This document shows positions 51,059-61,006 of a stretch of DNA of 64,000 bases, piece after piece (position 1 is the stretch's first letter; each line of letters begins with the position of its first letter). The position numbers and the translations under genes were made by a program. The stretch is from JBCCDY01 sp039030555 (GTDB lineage: Bacteria; Bacteroidota; Bacteroidia; Cytophagales; Cyclobacteriaceae), in assembly GCA_039030555.1 (NCBI GenBank), contig JBCCDY010000006.1, forward strand, positions 1 through 64,000, read 5' to 3'. The notes under the pieces are model-generated. The model was not told the DNA's origin. It was given only the letters and a program-made list of their open reading frames with translations, and ran no database searches.

Positions 51059-52339
51059 ATGACCGCACTTGGAAGGCATGTACTGGTAGAACTATACCAA
51101 TGCGATGCAAATCTATTGAATGATGTAGTACATATCGAAACTACAATGGAAGAAGCTGCCTCGAATGCAGGGGCAACTTTGATCAACTCAACCTTTCACC
51201 ATTTTTCTCCCTATGGTGTTTCAGGAGTAATCGTGATTCAGGAAAGTCACCTGGCCATACATACCTGGCCGGAGTTTGGGTTTGCCTCGATAGATATCTT
51301 CACCTGTGGCGATTCTGTTGATCCCTGGCATTCTTATGACTTTTTAAAAGAAAAGCTTGGAGCCAGCCATGGTTCTGCGATGGAAATGAGGCGTGGGGAA
51401 ATGAAACTCCTTCAGAAATCTGACTTTGAAAAAACAAACTTAAGGGATGACCTGGAAGAGCATCGAGAGCAAATCGTACGATCGCGGGATATCTGGTTCA
51501 CGGAAAGGACGCAGGATCTTGCCTTTTCCCTAAAACACAAAGGAGAAAAGTTGTTTGATAAGCAAACTGATTACCAAAGGGTAGAGGTTTTTGACACCAC
51601 AGCCTTCGGTAAAATGCTTACGCTTGATGGTATGGTGATGTGCACCGAAGGCGATGAATATGTTTACCACGAACTCATCAGTCATATTCCTGCATTAACC
51701 CACCCTGAACCTGCTCAGGTGTTGGTTATTGGTGGAGGTGATGGTGGAACCGTGCGAGAATTAGTCAAGCATCCGGAAATACAAAAGGTTACGCTAGTAG
51801 AAATCGATGAGGAGGTCGTAAATGCATCTAAACTGTATTTACGAACGATTTCAAAATCTCTGGATCATGAAAAGGTCGATGTCAAAATCGAAGACGGGAT
51901 CGAGTTCATAAAAAAAGCTGATCCGGAAAGTTACGATCTCATCATAGTGGATTCGACTGACCCAGTAGGTCCCGGAGAAGGCTTATTCACCGAGGAGTTC
52001 TATAAAAACGTTTATAAAGCCTTATCTCCCGAAGGTATAATGGTTACCCAGAGTGAATCACCAAGGTTCAATAAAACGGTATTTCAGGAGATCAATAAAT
52101 GCTATAAAAGTATTTTCGGCAAAGAATCTGTCTTTACCTATTTAGGTTATATTCCAACTTACCCTACCGGGATGTGGAGCTTTTCTTTGTGTAGTAAAGG
52201 CTCTCTGGATCCCATAAAATCTATCGATCAGCAGAGACAAAATAAACTTCTGTCTTCCAACAAGTTATTGTATTACAATGCAGAAATTCATAACTCTGTA
52301 TTTGCGTTACCCAATTTTGTGAAGGATCTTTTGAATTAA
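51059..52339 (+). CDS. S-adenosylmethionine decarboxylase fused to spermidine synthase
   Basis: A 426-residue bifunctional polyamine enzyme. Residues about 1-120 are prokaryotic AdoMet decarboxylase; the self-cleavage site that forms the pyruvoyl cofactor is Glu-Ser in QESHLAIHTWPE. Residues about 140-400 are spermidine synthase with GKMLTLDG, the AdoMet-binding GGGDGGT, and the Asp pair in DSTDPVGP. Fusion would channel decarboxylated AdoMet to aminopropyl transfer. The linker is about 20 residues. It is followed after 6 bp by an agmatinase, which would supply putrescine. Confidence 0.93.
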   Translation: MTALGRHVLVELYQCDANLLNDVVHIETTMEEAASNAGATLINSTFHHFSPYGVSGVIVIQESHLAIHTWPEFGFASIDIFTCGDSVDPWHSYDFLKEKLGASHGSAMEMRRGEMKLLQKSDFEKTNLRDDLEEHREQIVRSRDIWFTERTQDLAFSLKHKGEKLFDKQTDYQRVEVFDTTAFGKMLTLDGMVMCTEGDEYVYHELISHIPALTHPEPAQVLVIGGGDGGTVRELVKHPEIQKVTLVEIDEEVVNASKLYLRTISKSLDHEKVDVKIEDGIEFIKKADPESYDLIIVDSTDPVGPGEGLFTEEFYKNVYKALSPEGIMVTQSESPRFNKTVFQEINKCYKSIFGKESVFTYLGYIPTYPTGMWSFSLCSKGSLDPIKSIDQQRQNKLLSSNKLLYYNAEIHNSVFALPNFVKDLLN

Positions 52340-52345
52340 TAAAAC

Positions 52346-53407
52346 TTGCAGGAAGGAAAGGATATCATAGAGAATTTTGACCCTAACGGAGTTGGAGTAA
52401 AAGGCAGCATTTTTGGCCTGCCCTTCCAGTTCGAGCAGGCTAAAATTATCATTATTCCTGTTCCCTGGGACGTAACGACTTCATATTCTGATGGCACAGC
52501 ACTCGCTCCACAAGCTATCTTTGATGCTTCTACACAAATCGATTACGTTCAGGAAGACATTCCTGAAGCCTGGAAAATGGGTATTTATATGTTGCCCATT
52601 CCAAAAAAATGGAAAAAAACGAATAGTAAGCTTCGAAAGCTATCTCAGTCCTACCTAAAAAAGCTGGAGGAAGGAGCTTCCGTCACCTATAAAGAGAAGG
52701 GTGCCGTAAGGCAGATCAATACAACATCCGAAAATTTGCATGATTGGGTGTATAAGCAAAGTTTATGGTTACTTGGTGAAGATAAGTTCCCTGTTGTGCT
52801 GGGTGGTGAACATAGCTGTCCGCTTGGTTTAATGAAGGCTCTTAATGAGAAAAAGGGAAGTTTTGGTATTTTACAGATAGATGCCCATAGCGACTTAAGA
52901 CCATCATACGGAGGCTTTGAATTCTCTCATGCTTCCATTATGGATAATGCATTGAAGATTTCAGGAATTGAAAAGTTGGTACAGGTTGGAATAAGAGATA
53001 TTTCTCCTCAGGAAATGGACACCATCAACGATAATGATAGTATCGTTGTTTTTTCGGATGCCACCATAAAGAAAAATCTGTTTGAAGGAGGTACATGGCT
53101 GGAGCAATGCAATAAAATTGTAGAGGAGTTACCAGATCAAGTTTATATCAGTTTCGATATTGATGGACTAGACCCAAAGCTTTGCCCAAATACGGGAACA
53201 CCGGTTCCAGGCGGATTAGAATTTGATCAGGCGCTTTTTCTGATTAAGAAAGTAGTGGAAAGCGGTAAGAAAATTATAGGTTTTGATCTTTCTGAAGTGG
53301 GTTGTGATTGCTCTAGCGACTGGGATGCGAATGTCGGAGCCCGGGTTCTATACAGACTCTCGAATTTGACTGGGGTATCTAACGGATGGTTGAAATTGGA
53401 ATCATAG
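52346..53407 (+). CDS. speB: Agmatinase/arginase-family ureohydrolase
   Basis: A 353-residue ureohydrolase, starting with TTG at 52346. Metal ligands are in GGEHS, DAHSD and SFDIDGLDP, all intact. It has an insertion (KKWKKTNSKLRKLSQSYLKK) near residue 90 that makes it longer than E. coli SpeB. Given its position 6 bp after the SpeD-SpeE fusion, agmatine is the likely substrate and the product putrescine would feed the synthase. An arginase or other activity is possible. The end overlaps the convergent TPR-phosphatase gene by 6 bp. Confidence 0.87.
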   Translation: MQEGKDIIENFDPNGVGVKGSIFGLPFQFEQAKIIIIPVPWDVTTSYSDGTALAPQAIFDASTQIDYVQEDIPEAWKMGIYMLPIPKKWKKTNSKLRKLSQSYLKKLEEGASVTYKEKGAVRQINTTSENLHDWVYKQSLWLLGEDKFPVVLGGEHSCPLGLMKALNEKKGSFGILQIDAHSDLRPSYGGFEFSHASIMDNALKISGIEKLVQVGIRDISPQEMDTINDNDSIVVFSDATIKKNLFEGGTWLEQCNKIVEELPDQVYISFDIDGLDPKLCPNTGTPVPGGLEFDQALFLIKKVVESGKKIIGFDLSEVGCDCSSDWDANVGARVLYRLSNLTGVSNGWLKLES

Positions 53408-55372
53408 CCTAAATCCGATGACCAAGATATCGTCGGTCTGCTCTTCTTTACCCATCCAGCTTTTTATCTCTTCATCTAGTACTTTCTCTACTTCGACCAT
53501 CGGCTTTTTAGATTGTTCGGTCAATAGCTCTTTGAATTTTCTAGTCATGAATTTCTTACCGGTCTCTTCGCCGAATTGATCTGCAAACCCATCAGAACAC
53601 ATAAAGAAGCTATCTCCTTGCTTGTAAGAGATCAGGTGTGAATCAAAACTCTTTGAAAGCCCTGAGTCACTATCGGCAATTGCAATATGACTTCCTTTAA
53701 TCTCTTCAAACTCTCCATCCTTTCCAATGATATACAGCGGCCTTTTTGCGCCAGCAAACTGAATCATTTGATTAGACCTATCGATCTTGCAGATGGCAAC
53801 GTCCATTCCATGATTGTTGTGGGCTACTTCTCGGTGTTCCAGAGTTTCGATTACCTTTTCGTCAAGTCTTTTTAAAATATCCGAAGTATCCAGAGTACCA
53901 TTTTCATTGATGATCTGGTTCAATAAAGAGTTACCAATGATCGTCATAAAAGCACCTGCAACCCCATGTCCTGTGCAATCAACAGCAGCTATAATGTCAT
54001 AATTTCCTCTCCTGGAATACCAGTAAAAATCGCCACTTACAATGTCTTTTGGTCTAAAAAAAATAAAAGAGTCTTCCAAAAATCCGAAGATCTTATTTTT
54101 ATTCAGTATTGCTGTTTGTACACCCTTCGCGTATTCTATACTATCGGTGATATCCTGATTTCGGGCTTCAATTATTTTCTTTTGTGATTCCACCTCGCTT
54201 TTACTCTTCACAATCTCCTGATTCTGTGCTTCCAGAAGCCTTTTAGCCTTTTGGTTTTGCGTGTATTTCAAATACACTAAGATTGCTACCGTGAAAAGAG
54301 AAAAGAATATAAAAATTAGCGCAAACGTTATGAGCTGTTGATTCCTAAGTTCAAGACTTTTTAACTGGATCTCTTGCTCTTTCTTATCTAACTCATAAGC
54401 CGTTTCAAGTTCTGCCAGCTTCTTTGAACTTTCCTGATTGAATAAGCTGTCTTTTACCGACATATGCTTTTTGAGCATGCCGTAAGCCGGAATAATCTCA
54501 CCTTGTTCAAAATATACCTCAGCCATAGAGAGGTAAATCTTGGTTAGAAGAGGCCTGTCTTGAATGCTTCTTGCTAAATAACCTGACTGCTCCAGAAAGC
54601 TAAGTGACATCTGATATTTTTCATCGAGCCTGTAGGTTTCTCCAATATTAAAAAGCGCATGTGCTTGTCCGAACATATTTTTATTGACTCTTTCCGCTTC
54701 AAGAGACTGGAAATAATAATCTATGGCTTTTTCATAGTCGCCCTGCTGGTAATAGATGTTACCGATATTCGATAAAATGTCAAAAGATTCCAGGCCACCT
54801 GATTCCCCGGAAACGGCTAGTCCTTGCTCATAATAATTCAGGGCTTCTTTATAGTTGGACATATCATAATAGACGTTTCCGATATTATTCAGAATCCTGA
54901 CCAAATAGTTATTGTTATCTAGCTCCTCAAATATGGTTAAGGCTTCTTGAAAGGACTCAAGGGCTTTTTCATTTTCTCCTTTGACCGTATAGATAGTTCC
55001 TATATTACTTAAAGCGAAAGCAATACGTTTTTGATCTTCCAGTTGCTGTGCGAGCTTCAATCCTTTCAGGTAGTTTTCTAAAGCAAGATCATAGGCTCCG
55101 AGGTTTTTATAATAAACCCCAAAGTTATTATAAGCCTTAGCTATCCCATCGTTATAGCCAATCTTTTCAGAGATCGACAACGCTTCCCTATTAAACTCAA
55201 TGGCTTTTTGTGGGTCGGAGTTTCGATACCTCTTAAATAATTCTGTGAGTACTTCTACCCGGTCACTTCCAACAATGTTATCATTTAGTTCCTCATCCGG
55301 CTGTTCGACTTGCGAAAGCAAAAGGACTGGAAAAATGAAAATAAATATTATGAAAGGGAAGCGCAAAACCAT
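53402..55372 (-). CDS. TPR protein with SpoIIE-type phosphatase domain
   Basis: A 656-residue membrane protein. A signal or anchor is followed by about seven TPRs (residues 20-330; AYNNFGVYYKNLGAYDLALENY and similar), a transmembrane helix at about 345-367, a coiled coil, and a C-terminal PP2C/SpoIIE serine phosphatase (about 415-655) with DFYWY, AAVDCTGHGVAGAFMT and MCSDGFADQFG. This arrangement is common in Bacteroidota partner-switch signalling. It is adjacent to a paralogue without the phosphatase (55379). Confidence 0.9.
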   Translation of the reverse strand: MVLRFPFIIFIFIFPVLLLSQVEQPDEELNDNIVGSDRVEVLTELFKRYRNSDPQKAIEFNREALSISEKIGYNDGIAKAYNNFGVYYKNLGAYDLALENYLKGLKLAQQLEDQKRIAFALSNIGTIYTVKGENEKALESFQEALTIFEELDNNNYLVRILNNIGNVYYDMSNYKEALNYYEQGLAVSGESGGLESFDILSNIGNIYYQQGDYEKAIDYYFQSLEAERVNKNMFGQAHALFNIGETYRLDEKYQMSLSFLEQSGYLARSIQDRPLLTKIYLSMAEVYFEQGEIIPAYGMLKKHMSVKDSLFNQESSKKLAELETAYELDKKEQEIQLKSLELRNQQLITFALIFIFFSLFTVAILVYLKYTQNQKAKRLLEAQNQEIVKSKSEVESQKKIIEARNQDITDSIEYAKGVQTAILNKNKIFGFLEDSFIFFRPKDIVSGDFYWYSRRGNYDIIAAVDCTGHGVAGAFMTIIGNSLLNQIINENGTLDTSDILKRLDEKVIETLEHREVAHNNHGMDVAICKIDRSNQMIQFAGAKRPLYIIGKDGEFEEIKGSHIAIADSDSGLSKSFDSHLISYKQGDSFFMCSDGFADQFGEETGKKFMTRKFKELLTEQSKKPMVEVEKVLDEEIKSWMGKEEQTDDILVIGFRL

Positions 55373-55378
55373 AAAACA

Positions 55379-56545
55379 TTAAGTCAAAAAGCGCTTTCTA
55401 AGTAAGCCTACGACTAAGGAAATTATAAGTATTCCGATCATAACCATGATCGCTAAATTCTTTTGTTCATTTTTAGACTGCAATTTTTCAATATTCTTAC
55501 CCATACTTTTCATTTCCTCCATATTCTGCTTTTTCTCGAACTCATATCGAGCCTCCAGTTCCATGATGCGCTTACTCATTTCTTTGTTATTGAGGGAATC
55601 TTTTACTGCCTGATACAATTGCAAAGCGTTATAAGCGTTTAGAACTTCATCATTAGCAAAATAAGACTTCGATAAGGCCTCGTAAATATTCCCAAGCAAT
55701 CTTAAACTCTCTATTTTCGCCGCAAGATTCAGGGCCTGGTTTTGAAAACTAATGGCCATCTTATACTCGTTCTTGCTATAGTAGACGATACCGATATTGT
55801 TAAGGGCAAACGCTTGTCCGTATAAGTCCTGATTACCTCTTTCAATCTCTAAAGCTTCAAAATATGAGTTTAGTGCTTTATCGTAATCACCTTTTTCAAA
55901 AAAGATGTTTCCCATACTAGTTAGTGGTTCAAAACTCTTATTTGTTTTACCGCTTGAGTTAAATAGTTCTAATGCTTCTTCGTAGTACTTTAATGCTTCT
56001 TCATGGTCTCCTTTTTCTTTATAAACATTTCCAATGTTATTAAGACTACCCACAATGAGTTCTCCATCTTCCAGGTTTTTCAGCAATTCATAAGAATTCT
56101 TATAATTCTCCAACGCTTTTTCTGATTCGCCCTGCAATGAATAGACTGTTCCAATGTTGTTATAAACTTTCGCTAACCCTTTCGAATCACCAATCTCAGA
56201 ATAGATCTCAAAAGCATTTAAGTAGTTTTCCAGGGCCAGATCCAGCTTGCCATGTTTCCTATGAATGACTCCAATGTCGTTATAAGAGGTAGCCTCACCT
56301 TTTACATAGTCGATATCTTTTGAGATCTGCAAAGCGCTCTTGGCGTAGGATAAAGCAAGAAAAGGATCACTATTTACATATGCCCTGAATAGCTCATTCA
56401 ATACATCAACCTTATCTGAATTTTCAGTCTTGTCTAAAAGATTTTCGAGACTATCGATCTGGCTTATTCCAGTACTTTGAAAGGCTATACAAAGAGAAAA
56501 AATTATTGCCGTCTTATAAAAACTGCCTTGAAGCCTATTTAACAT
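55379..56545 (-). CDS. TPR membrane protein, paralogue of the phosphatase sensor
   Basis: I start at ATG 56545, which gives a normal signal peptide (LNRLQGSFYKTAIIFSLCIA). The protein (about 388 residues) has seven TPRs closely resembling those of the neighbour at 53402 (SYNDIGVIHRKHGKLDLALENY; VYNNIGTVYSLQGESEKALENY), a coiled coil (KKQNMEEMKSMGKNIEKLQS) and a final transmembrane helix. There is no phosphatase domain. It ends 6 bp before the neighbour's start, so the two are co-transcribed; it may have arisen by duplication and loss of the output domain. Confidence 0.85.
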   Translation of the reverse strand: MLNRLQGSFYKTAIIFSLCIAFQSTGISQIDSLENLLDKTENSDKVDVLNELFRAYVNSDPFLALSYAKSALQISKDIDYVKGEATSYNDIGVIHRKHGKLDLALENYLNAFEIYSEIGDSKGLAKVYNNIGTVYSLQGESEKALENYKNSYELLKNLEDGELIVGSLNNIGNVYKEKGDHEEALKYYEEALELFNSSGKTNKSFEPLTSMGNIFFEKGDYDKALNSYFEALEIERGNQDLYGQAFALNNIGIVYYSKNEYKMAISFQNQALNLAAKIESLRLLGNIYEALSKSYFANDEVLNAYNALQLYQAVKDSLNNKEMSKRIMELEARYEFEKKQNMEEMKSMGKNIEKLQSKNEQKNLAIMVMIGILIISLVVGLLRKRFLT

Positions 56546-56632
56546 GTCTTCAAAATACAGAATAATGAACAATTCTCTCTAAGCGTGAAAAAAAAATACA
56601 GTTGTAGATATTGAAAATTAATGAAAAGCAAG

Positions 56633-57220
56633 CTAAAGGCTGTTGACAAACCCCATGAATTTATCACTGCCGTAACTAGCCATTCCGGAATGTTCGTAGG
56701 CAATATTGCCTTCCGGGCTTATAACATACGTTCGTGGGATAGAATTACCTCTTAGCTCTGCAGGTAAGCGAGATGCAAGTCTGTAAACTGGAAAAGCATA
56801 ACCTTTTTTTTCTTTGAATTTCAATGCTTTCTTAAAGTCTTCATCTACTGAAATGATTAAGAAAGCGACATCTTCAGAAGAGTTTTTATACAAATCCTGT
56901 ATTTCCGGCATTTCTGCAATACACGGAGGGCACCAGCTAGCCCAAAAGTTAACGAAAAGAGTTTTACCTCTTAAGTCTGCAACATCAACCAGCTCTCCTT
57001 CTTCATTTCTGAGTAAAAGTTCGTGATTAAAATTTTTATCTGTCTCCGGAGTATCAATGGACGGAGAAAGCAAACCAGTTTTAAGTACCAGCCCCTGAAC
57101 AAACCCAGCTAATGGCACGTTCAGGCCTGTTCCAAACAAAACTGCGAGCAGGATAATCGTTATGGAAAGCTCTTTAATTGTCTTTTTCAATGGATAAACA
57201 CTTAGTTGCAAATTAGGCAA
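56633..57220 (-). CDS. TlpA-like thiol-disulfide oxidoreductase
   Basis: A 195-residue protein anchored by an N-terminal helix (ELSITIILLAVLFGTGLNVPLAG). The periplasmic thioredoxin fold carries the redox motif WASWCPPCIAEMPE and the cis-Pro segment SIPRTYVISPEG. Proteins of this kind reduce apocytochrome or other periplasmic thiols. It is separated from the TPR pair by 87 bp on the same strand and is divergent from the DUF2905 gene at 57256. Confidence 0.9.
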   Translation of the reverse strand: MPNLQLSVYPLKKTIKELSITIILLAVLFGTGLNVPLAGFVQGLVLKTGLLSPSIDTPETDKNFNHELLLRNEEGELVDVADLRGKTLFVNFWASWCPPCIAEMPEIQDLYKNSSEDVAFLIISVDEDFKKALKFKEKKGYAFPVYRLASRLPAELRGNSIPRTYVISPEGNIAYEHSGMASYGSDKFMGFVNSL

Positions 57221-57255
57221 ACAGTACCATACGGTAATTCGTTCCTAAAGATGTT

Positions 57256-57468
57256 ATGGCTAAAGTATTAATTATCGTAGGCTCTATTATTCTTTTTGCA
57301 GGTTTGGTTATGCTCTTCTTTGGTGATAAACTGAATTGGTTAGGAAAGCTTCCGGGTGATGTTTTAATCGAGCGAGAGCATTTCAAATTCTATTTTCCGA
57401 TCACCACGATGTTGCTGGTGAGTCTGATCTTGACTCTGGCCGTAAGGTTATTTCAACGTTGGTTTTAA
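57256..57468 (+). CDS. DUF2905 small membrane protein
   Basis: Seventy residues with two helices (about 3-23 and 45-65) around the loop WLGKLPGDVLIEREHFKFYFP, the defining motif of DUF2905. Full length; function unknown. It lies 37 bp upstream of the secreted TPR-like gene on the same strand. Confidence 0.9.
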   Translation: MAKVLIIVGSIILFAGLVMLFFGDKLNWLGKLPGDVLIEREHFKFYFPITTMLLVSLILTLAVRLFQRWF

Positions 57469-57505
57469 TCTTTCCTTATATTAGCTATTACATAAAACTC
57501 AAAAA

Positions 57506-59314
57506 GTGAAGCTTTTCAGGTTCTTAGTTACCATTACTATTCTCTTCTCCAGTTCTCTTTATGCCCAAAAAGTAAAATATAAAGACCTTTACCCTCTGTT
57601 TCAAGCTAATAAATACACGGAAGCAGAACCTTTCCTAAAAAGATATTTGGCTTCTGATCCTGATCATGCAAATGCGAACTATCAATTGGGTTTGACTTAC
57701 TCGAAGAAAGCTAAAAGCCTTAATATCCTTACAGAATCCGATGATATCCCAGCCTATGCTGATTCAGCTATTCAATCCCTAAATAAATCTAAAGGTCTGA
57801 TTACTGAAAAAGAAGTGAAAAAGCGTAATGAATATTATCAATCCTTTAGCAGAAGAGATCTTCGTACGGGAAAGTTTGGGATAAACATATCCGATGTGCA
57901 TTTGGATATAGAAGACAGAATTGATGCCTTAAATGGTTATAAAAAGGAAGCTCAACAATTTTCGGAAAACCATGAGCAAATGGTTAAAAACTACAATACT
58001 GTTGTTACTAAATACGCAGCTATCGGCAAGACCTTTCAAAACTATCAACAGTTGTTGTTACAATCTGATCAGGTACTCTATAACACTTTAGATAGCATTG
58101 ATCTGATTTTTCAAAGTTTTCAAGCGAATGCCAAAGCAATGAAGGCTAATACGGATGCTTTAAAGACTGATTATTATTCTCCTTCATTAACTATGAAAGA
58201 TTTTGAGGGAATTAGTGAAAACGCCGAGAATGTACCAGATTTCAATTCATCTGAAATCGAAGTTTATAATTTCAGTAATTGGGTTGGCGAAACTAAGAAC
58301 CAGGTAAATATTGAGATTGACCCTCTGAGAGAGGACATTTCTATTTATTATGGTTCACTTGAATCGGCAATTTCAAAAGTAGAAAACCAGGAAGCTTTCG
58401 ATATTAAAGAACTAGACGTTTCGAGAAAAAGTGAATTGGTTGATCGTACAAAAGAGTACGATGAATCAACTTTACTAGAACCATTGTTTGCTTATTTGGA
58501 AGCGGAGCTATTTTTTAAGTGGTACTCATCCCCTACTTATCAAGCTGAACTGGAAGATTCCACAAACATCGATCAACAACTAAAACTTCATACGCGAATT
58601 TCAAAAGAGCTTTTAAGAATGGACAGCCTAAGCATTGCTCTTTTAGATAGTTTTTCTGAGTCCATTGTCAACTATCCTATGCTTACTCCTGATGGCTCGA
58701 ATGTTTTTGAGGAAGAGTTGAAGAATAAGATGACTTCATATAAAGAAGAACTAAAGGTATGGGAGGAACGTCAGGATTTCTGGGAAGAGAAAAGTCGATA
58801 CGCTCTTTATGATGAGATCTCTATTCCTTTATACGACTTAGAAGAAGGAGGAGATTTCAAATATAAAACTAAAGCCATAAGCATTTCTGATAGTGCGGTT
58901 TATGCATCAGGTATAGTTGGTGATATTACTACATCAACCTTATTTCTAAGTCAAGTGAATCATTCAAGAATCGTTAATTGGTTAAAGGAGATAAAGTTGA
59001 CTATGAAAGATGTAGTTATCGATTCTCTGGAAGTTCAGCTTTTAGAAAATGAGAGCCCCGGAAAAACTCTTTTTGCCTTTGCACCCATCAGCCAAACAGA
59101 TACCACGAAGATTCCATTTCAAGGTTTTCTTTTGAAATACAGTTATGAGGGTGAGAAATCATGGGAACTTTCACATAAGTTCGAAGGTAAGCCGAAATTT
59201 ATGGAGTATGATACTCTAGTCTCTGAAACCAAAGTCTATTTTGATTATATCAATCCATCAGGTGAGGCAGAGGTTTCTTACATTCTTGTTGATAGCTCGG
59301 GGAAACTTCGATGA
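57506..59314 (+). CDS. Secreted protein with N-terminal TPR, unknown
   Basis: A 602-residue protein starting at GTG 57506, with a signal peptide ending LYAQ. An N-terminal TPR pair (LFQANKYTEAEPFLKRYLA; NANYQLGLTYSKKAKS) is followed by a long alpha-helical region with acidic stretches and a beta-rich C-terminus (SYEGEKSWELSHKFEGKPKF). I do not recognise a family. It follows DUF2905 by 37 bp. Confidence 0.7.
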   Translation: MKLFRFLVTITILFSSSLYAQKVKYKDLYPLFQANKYTEAEPFLKRYLASDPDHANANYQLGLTYSKKAKSLNILTESDDIPAYADSAIQSLNKSKGLITEKEVKKRNEYYQSFSRRDLRTGKFGINISDVHLDIEDRIDALNGYKKEAQQFSENHEQMVKNYNTVVTKYAAIGKTFQNYQQLLLQSDQVLYNTLDSIDLIFQSFQANAKAMKANTDALKTDYYSPSLTMKDFEGISENAENVPDFNSSEIEVYNFSNWVGETKNQVNIEIDPLREDISIYYGSLESAISKVENQEAFDIKELDVSRKSELVDRTKEYDESTLLEPLFAYLEAELFFKWYSSPTYQAELEDSTNIDQQLKLHTRISKELLRMDSLSIALLDSFSESIVNYPMLTPDGSNVFEEELKNKMTSYKEELKVWEERQDFWEEKSRYALYDEISIPLYDLEEGGDFKYKTKAISISDSAVYASGIVGDITTSTLFLSQVNHSRIVNWLKEIKLTMKDVVIDSLEVQLLENESPGKTLFAFAPISQTDTTKIPFQGFLLKYSYEGEKSWELSHKFEGKPKFMEYDTLVSETKVYFDYINPSGEAEVSYILVDSSGKLR

Positions 59315-59332
59315 TCAGCCTCCCCTACTATT

Positions 59333-59716
59333 TTACTTTTCACTAAGCATGGAATCTATGGCCACGGAATCCCATTGTCGGGGAGCAAGTAAAAGAGTTG
59401 CCAAAAGGATGAGTCTAAACATTACATCGGTCATATCCCAGATTGGAGAGCTCAATCCGTGGCCAAAACTGACTACAATTAATACAGAACCTAAAGCATA
59501 AAGCGCATAATCTTTGAACAGGCCAAAGATCAAAAGAAGTCCACCGATTAATTCTATGTAACTGGTATAATAGCAAGTAGCCCACAAGAGAATTTTCGGT
59601 AGCTTTCCTTCGTACGACACAAATACATTATTATAGACGTTATCGATACCCCAGGTAAAAACTTTTCCATAACCCTGCATCAAAAAAATCAATCCTAGTA
59701 CCAGCCTAATGATCAA
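59333..59716 (-). CDS. DoxX family membrane protein
   Basis: A 127-residue protein with four helices. RLVLGLIFLMQGYGKVF, YIELIGGLLLIFGLF, and the overall layout match the DoxX family of small membrane proteins, some of which act in quinone- or redox-linked processes. It is convergent with the secreted TPR gene ending at 59314. Confidence 0.82.
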   Translation of the reverse strand: MIIRLVLGLIFLMQGYGKVFTWGIDNVYNNVFVSYEGKLPKILLWATCYYTSYIELIGGLLLIFGLFKDYALYALGSVLIVVSFGHGLSSPIWDMTDVMFRLILLATLLLAPRQWDSVAIDSMLSEK

Positions 59717-59833
59717 TGTTCCTATCTGTTCTGTCTATTCAATATTGAAGTCATTTTTTTTCATTAAGATCAGAATTCAAATTAGCTAGTTCCTTCAAAT
59801 AGTTATTTATAGGTTGCAATCTTATACCGCTAT

Positions 59834-60646
59834 ATGTCATCCAACATACCTCCTAATTTTAACGAAGACGAAGTAAAAGAAGAGTTACAGGCTCAGAAAG
59901 AAGAGCTTACAGCAGCTCTGGAAGAACTGTCCAGAAAAAATAACCGACTAGATAAAGCGCTCTCCGATCTGGAAAAAAGAAATTTTGAATTGGATCAGAT
60001 CATTTACAGAACTAACCATGACCTGAAATCTCCTATGACATCTATTCAGGGCATCTCTAACTTGCTCAGAAGAGAACTAAAAGATACCAATCTCTATGAG
60101 TATATAGACCTTATAGATGTTAGCCTTAAAAATCTCAAGAAATATGTTAAATCCATGGTTGATTTTGCAGAAAACTTTCGAGGTGAGTCCGAAGTAGTCA
60201 AAATAAATCTTGGTGAATTTCTGGATGGTATAGTTGAAGAAATATCATTCATAGAAGGGTACAATGAAGTTTCAATACTATATGAGCACCCAAGTTTTAT
60301 ATATGAGGGCTATGAACACAGACTGCGCTCTATATTCCTCGCAATCATTTCCAATGCGATTCACTATCATGATCCTAAGAAAAAAAGCATTCTTAACATA
60401 GATTTCAATCTATCTGAGAATGAGCTTTCTATTTTATTTAGTGATAATGGGATTGGTATGGATGAGGATATCAAAAAAAGATGCTCAGAAATGTTTTATA
60501 GGGGTTCTGAATCATCTGTAGGCTCAGGTTTAGGCCTTTATATAACATATAGATTGGTGGAACAATTGAATGGTTATATCAACATTCATAGTACTATAAA
60601 TGTGGGAACAACAATTCAACTCGTTCTACCCAAATTCGAACTATAG
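59834..60646 (+). CDS. Soluble sensor histidine kinase
   Basis: A 270-residue kinase without membrane helices. An N-terminal coiled coil (EELQAQKEELTAALEELSRKN) is followed by the HisKA phosphoacceptor region (RTNHDLKSPMTSIQGISNLL) and an HATPase domain with N box (ISNAIHYHDP), G1 (DNGIGMDED) and G2 (GSGLGLYI). It has no sensory domain, so it could be the output partner of the kinase-less GAF sensors in this window; that is speculation. No response regulator is adjacent. Confidence 0.9.
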   Translation: MSSNIPPNFNEDEVKEELQAQKEELTAALEELSRKNNRLDKALSDLEKRNFELDQIIYRTNHDLKSPMTSIQGISNLLRRELKDTNLYEYIDLIDVSLKNLKKYVKSMVDFAENFRGESEVVKINLGEFLDGIVEEISFIEGYNEVSILYEHPSFIYEGYEHRLRSIFLAIISNAIHYHDPKKKSILNIDFNLSENELSILFSDNGIGMDEDIKKRCSEMFYRGSESSVGSGLGLYITYRLVEQLNGYINIHSTINVGTTIQLVLPKFEL

Positions 60647-60650
60647 CACT

Positions 60651-60992
60651 TCAATTTTTATTACTTTCTTTTAAAGAATAGTTGATCGCATCCTCCAACA
60701 TCATTCGCTGTGCCTGAGAAAATTCCTTAAGGTACTCTACTTCATCTTTCAAGTTTTTTATGTTCTCATCGTATTTCCGGCCAATATCTTTTATTCGCCT
60801 CTGATACTCCATTTTGAGTTCTAAAATCTTACTTTCGTAATCGGCCTTCAAAAACTTGAGTTTACTTTGAAAATGATTTTTGAGTTCAGCTTTTTCGGCT
60901 AGATACATTTCTCTCAGCTCAATCACGTCAGCTTCTGCTGAATTTCCCATTGTATTTTTAACAACCGGACCTTGATTCTTTCCTAATTCCAT
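60651..60992 (-). CDS. Coiled-coil protein, unknown
   Basis: A 113-residue protein that is almost entirely heptad-like helix (LREMYLAEKAELKNHFQSKL; KMEYQRRIKDIGRKYDENI). No other domain. It lies 14 bp after a STAS-like gene on the same strand and is convergent with the histidine kinase; the pair could form a small signalling module. Confidence 0.55.
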   Translation of the reverse strand: MELGKNQGPVVKNTMGNSAEADVIELREMYLAEKAELKNHFQSKLKFLKADYESKILELKMEYQRRIKDIGRKYDENIKNLKDEVEYLKEFSQAQRMMLEDAINYSLKESNKN

Positions 60993-61006
60993 AAAAAAAA
61001 TAAGAA

